Assembly: GCF_043951855.1 (NCBI RefSeq)
Contig: NZ_JBINJW010000009.1
Coordinates: 30,672-94,671, forward strand
Direction of reading: 5' to 3'
From: Proteiniclasticum sp043951855
GTDB lineage: Bacteria; Bacillota; Clostridia; Clostridiales; Clostridiaceae
DNA: 64,000 bases
In this document: positions 61,788-64,000 of the stretch, one piece after another
Position numbering within the stretch: the stretch's first letter is position 1
Layout: each line of letters begins with the position of its first letter
Made by a program: the position numbers and the translations under genes
The notes under the pieces: generated by a model
What the model saw: the letters and a program-made list of their open reading frames with translations, nothing else
What the model was told of the DNA's origin: nothing
Database searches by the model: none

Positions 61788-63230
61788 TTGAGCCTTCAAT
61801 ATTTAGGACTAAGTGAAATTAACGGTCCATTGGTCGTTCTCGATAATGTCGAGAATGTAGGATTTGAGGAAATGGTAGAGATCTCGATGGATGACGGCAC
61901 GAACAAAATGGGTCGTGTGGTTCAGATCGAGGGAAAGAGGGTAGTAGTACAGGTTTTTGAAGGTACGAACAGACTCTCTCTTAAAAATACAAAGACAAAA
62001 TTTATTGGTAAACCTATGGAAATACCGCTTTCAAAAGAAGTGCTGGGAAGAATCTTCAACGGTTCTGGAAAGCCCATTGATGGGCTTGGAAAAGTGTTTG
62101 CTGATAAAACGGCGGATATCAATGGATTGCCGCTGAACCCAGTATCCAGAGTTTACCCAAGAAACTATATCAATACTGGAATATCAAGCATAGATGCACT
62201 GACAACCCTGATCAGAGGCCAGAAGCTTCCAATATTCTCCGGTTCAGGTATGCCTCATAATGAGCTTGCTGTGCAGATTGTAAAGCAGGCTAAGATATCT
62301 GAGGGAGATGGTAAGAACTTTGCAGTCGTATTTGCTGCAATGGGTGTAAAGAATGACGTGGCTGATTATTTCAAGAGATCTCTTGAAGAGGCCGGCGTTA
62401 TGGAAAATGTCGTCATGTTCATCAATCTGTCGGATGATCCCATCATCGAGCGTACCATCGCTCCACGCTGTGCACTGACAGTAGCAGAATATCTTGCATA
62501 CGAACATGATATGCATATACTTGTCATCCTAACAGATATGACATCTTATTGTGAAGCTCTAAGAGAGTTTTCAAGCAGTAAAGGTGAAATTCCAGGAAGA
62601 AAAGGATATCCAGGATACTTATATTCTGACCTTTCATCCTTATACGAAAGAGCAGGTATCATAGAGGGAGCAAAGGGTTCAGTCACCCAGATTCCAATTC
62701 TGACGATGCCGAACGATGATATTACGCATCCTATCCCTGACCTCACCGGATACATCACAGAAGGACAGATCGTTCTTGACAGAGAACTCCATCAGATGGG
62801 CGTTTATCCACCTGTAGGAATTCTGCCTTCACTTTCAAGACTTATGAAGGATGGCATCGGTGACGGATATACTCGAAAGGATCACTCTTCTGTCGCAAAC
62901 CAGCTGTTTGCCTGCTACGCTAAAGTGCAGGATGCAAGAAGTCTTGCATCTGTAATCGGTGAAGAGGAATTAAGTGACGTGGACAAGCAGTATATCGAGT
63001 TCGGTAAACTGTTTGAAGCGCAATTTCTGGCACAAGGAATGGAAAGTGATCGTGACGTTATAGAAACACTTGAATTAGGGTGGGATCTGCTGTCAATACT
63101 TCCTAAGCAGGAACTTGACAGAATTGACTCTGAATTCCTGGAAAAATATCACAATCGTGAGCGTGCGTTCAAGCGATTTGATTTGACTGAAAGGACGATT
63201 ATCAAAGAGCTCGCAACGGATGGTGAGTAA
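61788..63230 (+). CDS. ntpB: V-type ATPase regulatory subunit B
   Basis: A 480-residue non-catalytic partner of subunit A. The degenerate P-loop FSGSGMPHNELAVQI replaces the GKT of A, as in all B subunits; ILTDMTSYCEALREFSSSKG and EIPGRKGYPGYLYSDLSSLY are typical. The start is TTG 61788, seven bases after AGGAGG. Confidence 0.95.
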   Translation: MSLQYLGLSEINGPLVVLDNVENVGFEEMVEISMDDGTNKMGRVVQIEGKRVVVQVFEGTNRLSLKNTKTKFIGKPMEIPLSKEVLGRIFNGSGKPIDGLGKVFADKTADINGLPLNPVSRVYPRNYINTGISSIDALTTLIRGQKLPIFSGSGMPHNELAVQIVKQAKISEGDGKNFAVVFAAMGVKNDVADYFKRSLEEAGVMENVVMFINLSDDPIIERTIAPRCALTVAEYLAYEHDMHILVILTDMTSYCEALREFSSSKGEIPGRKGYPGYLYSDLSSLYERAGIIEGAKGSVTQIPILTMPNDDITHPIPDLTGYITEGQIVLDRELHQMGVYPPVGILPSLSRLMKDGIGDGYTRKDHSSVANQLFACYAKVQDARSLASVIGEEELSDVDKQYIEFGKLFEAQFLAQGMESDRDVIETLELGWDLLSILPKQELDRIDSEFLEKYHNRERAFKRFDLTERTIIKELATDGE

Positions 63231-63232
63231 TT

Positions 63233-63856
63233 ATGGCAAATAAACAAGTATTTCCAACAAAAGGAAATCTGATGGCAATCAAAAAATCCAATGCTCTGGC
63301 GAAAGTCGGATTCGATCTGATGGACAGGAAAAGAAATATTCTTATCAGGGAAATCATGGCTAATCTGGATGACATCAAGAAACTCAGAGATGAGATTTCA
63401 GTAGTGTTTGGTAAAGCCTATCAGGCATTGCAGGAAGCCAATACAACGCTTGGTATTATTTCTGATCTGACGAATATGGTACCCATCGATGATGGAATCT
63501 CCATGACTTACCGAAGTGTAATGGGTGTGGAAATACCGAAAATAATCTATGAGAATCATCCATTGAAACTGACTTATGGTATGGAACGAGCGAATACGAA
63601 ATTCGATTATGCATATCGTATGTTTCATGAGGTGAAACAGCTTACTGTTGTTTTAGCGGAAGTGGAGAACAGCGTATACAGATTGGCCAATGCCATCAGA
63701 AAATCACAGAAAAGAGCCAATGCTCTGCAGAACATCGTGATTCCTGAGTTTGAAGAGAACATCAAGTTTATCACCGAAGCCCTGGAAGAAAAAGAACGTG
63801 AAGAATTCACAAGGCAGAAAGTGATTAAGATGAAGAAAGACAAGAAATCCAAATAA
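63233..63856 (+). CDS. ntpD: V-type ATPase subunit D
   Basis: A 207-residue central-shaft subunit. FPTKGNLMAIKKSNALAKVG and FDLMDRKRNILIREIM with a long C-terminal helix RRANALQNIVIPEFEENIKF-like region (here RANALQNIVIPEFEENIKFI) are typical. It begins two bases after ntpB and the gene ends before a terminator, so it closes the nine-gene operon ntpFCIKGEABD. Confidence 0.95.
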   Translation: MANKQVFPTKGNLMAIKKSNALAKVGFDLMDRKRNILIREIMANLDDIKKLRDEISVVFGKAYQALQEANTTLGIISDLTNMVPIDDGISMTYRSVMGVEIPKIIYENHPLKLTYGMERANTKFDYAYRMFHEVKQLTVVLAEVENSVYRLANAIRKSQKRANALQNIVIPEFEENIKFITEALEEKEREEFTRQKVIKMKKDKKSK

Positions 63857-63864
63857 GTACCAGT

Positions 63865-63898
63865 AAGACCTGCGACAGTTCAGTTGCAGGTCTTTTTT
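63865..63898 (+). terminator. Terminator of the V-ATPase operon
   Basis: AAGACCTGC at 63865-63873 pairs with GCAGGTCTT at 63886-63894; two further pairs extend the stem inward; a run of T's follows. Confidence 0.9.
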
Positions 63899-64000
63899 GT
63901 ATGACGGGCATGCCGTCTGACTGTGGTGAGAGTCCACAAGGGGCGTAGTTGCCGACGAACCCCATAGCGACTTGCAAGATTCACACTGCGAGGTGTGGGG
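63899..64000 (+). mobile_element. Structured element resembling the 5' end of a group II intron (cut by window end)
   Basis: Several hairpins follow each other: GACGG/CCGTC around 63903-63917, TGTGG/CCACA around 63922-63938, GGGG/CCCC around 63939-63963, and CACAC/GTGTG near 63983-63998. The motifs GTGAGAGTCCAC, GCCGACGAACCCC and AGCGACTTGCAAG resemble domain I of bacterial group II introns. The retron-type reverse transcriptase and the 3' end would be beyond the window. A GTGYG intron start was not found, so the assignment is tentative. Confidence 0.35.

Noticed and set aside
1..64000. CRISPR arrays, tRNA and rRNA genes, phage or defence islands
   Set aside because: No regularly spaced repeats, cloverleaf sequences, rRNA motifs or recognisable defence genes were seen in either strand.

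Overview
The window reads as chromosomal DNA of a strictly anaerobic, amino-acid- and peptide-using member of the Clostridia (Bacillota). The support is the gene order dnaJ-prmA-rsmE-mtaB-HIT-rpsU-yqeY, the block pgpH-ybeY-dgkA-cdd-era-recO, the block dgt-dnaG-rpoD with trmK and a Nif3 gene, a split glycine decarboxylase (gcvPA/gcvPB), a ferredoxin-linked 2-oxoacid oxidoreductase, pyruvate phosphate dikinase and a V-type ATPase. Strong GGAGG-type ribosome binding sites and frequent TTG starts fit too. The species cannot be told from the sequence alone.

Layout: 1-5 kb, end of the heat-shock/ribosome-maintenance cluster. 5-7 kb, an unknown two-helix membrane protein and a zinc-free oxidoreductase. 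7-13 kb, the pgpH to recO cluster and a UBA-like protein. 13-15.7 kb, ppdK. 16-17 kb, a DUF1294 protein and an AT-rich gene-poor stretch. 17-23 kb, a complete peptide ABC transporter with a 59-residue membrane protein at its end. 23-28 kb, dgt-dnaG-rpoD. 28-29.7 kb, a PH-like membrane protein and a decayed IS200/IS605-type tnpB inserted just before trmK. 30-32 kb, the Nif3 gene and the RNase P RNA gene rnpB. 32-38.5 kb, a lipoprotein-like Ig protein, a conserved protein of unknown function, an AraC regulator and a divergent Fur-box-linked siderophore transporter (yclNOPQ type). 38.7-41.3 kb, 2-oxoacid:ferredoxin oxidoreductase. 41.8-48.5 kb, the glycine cleavage operon with its lipoamide dehydrogenase and lipoate ligase. 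48.5-54.9 kb, a CAP-domain secreted protein, a 37-codon stand-alone small gene, msrA, azlCD and galT-galM. 55.2-63.9 kb, a nine-gene V-ATPase operon. The last 100 bases fold into hairpins resembling the 5' part of a group II intron, cut by the window edge.

The parts combine into a coherent peptide-fermenting physiology: peptides enter through the Dpp system, glycine is cleaved by GcvTHP/Lpd (lipoate supplied by LplA), 2-oxoacids are oxidised to ferredoxin, PpdK links PEP and pyruvate, and the V-ATPase couples ATP to an ion gradient.

I did not find a clearly new multi-gene defence or mobile system. The most unusual observations are a stand-alone 37-residue small gene with its own promoter and terminator, a short upstream ORF overlapping the siderophore permease start, a cysteine-rich tail on the siderophore ATPase, and the structured element at the right edge. 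Most other regions are ordinary core genome. No tRNA, rRNA or CRISPR array was seen.
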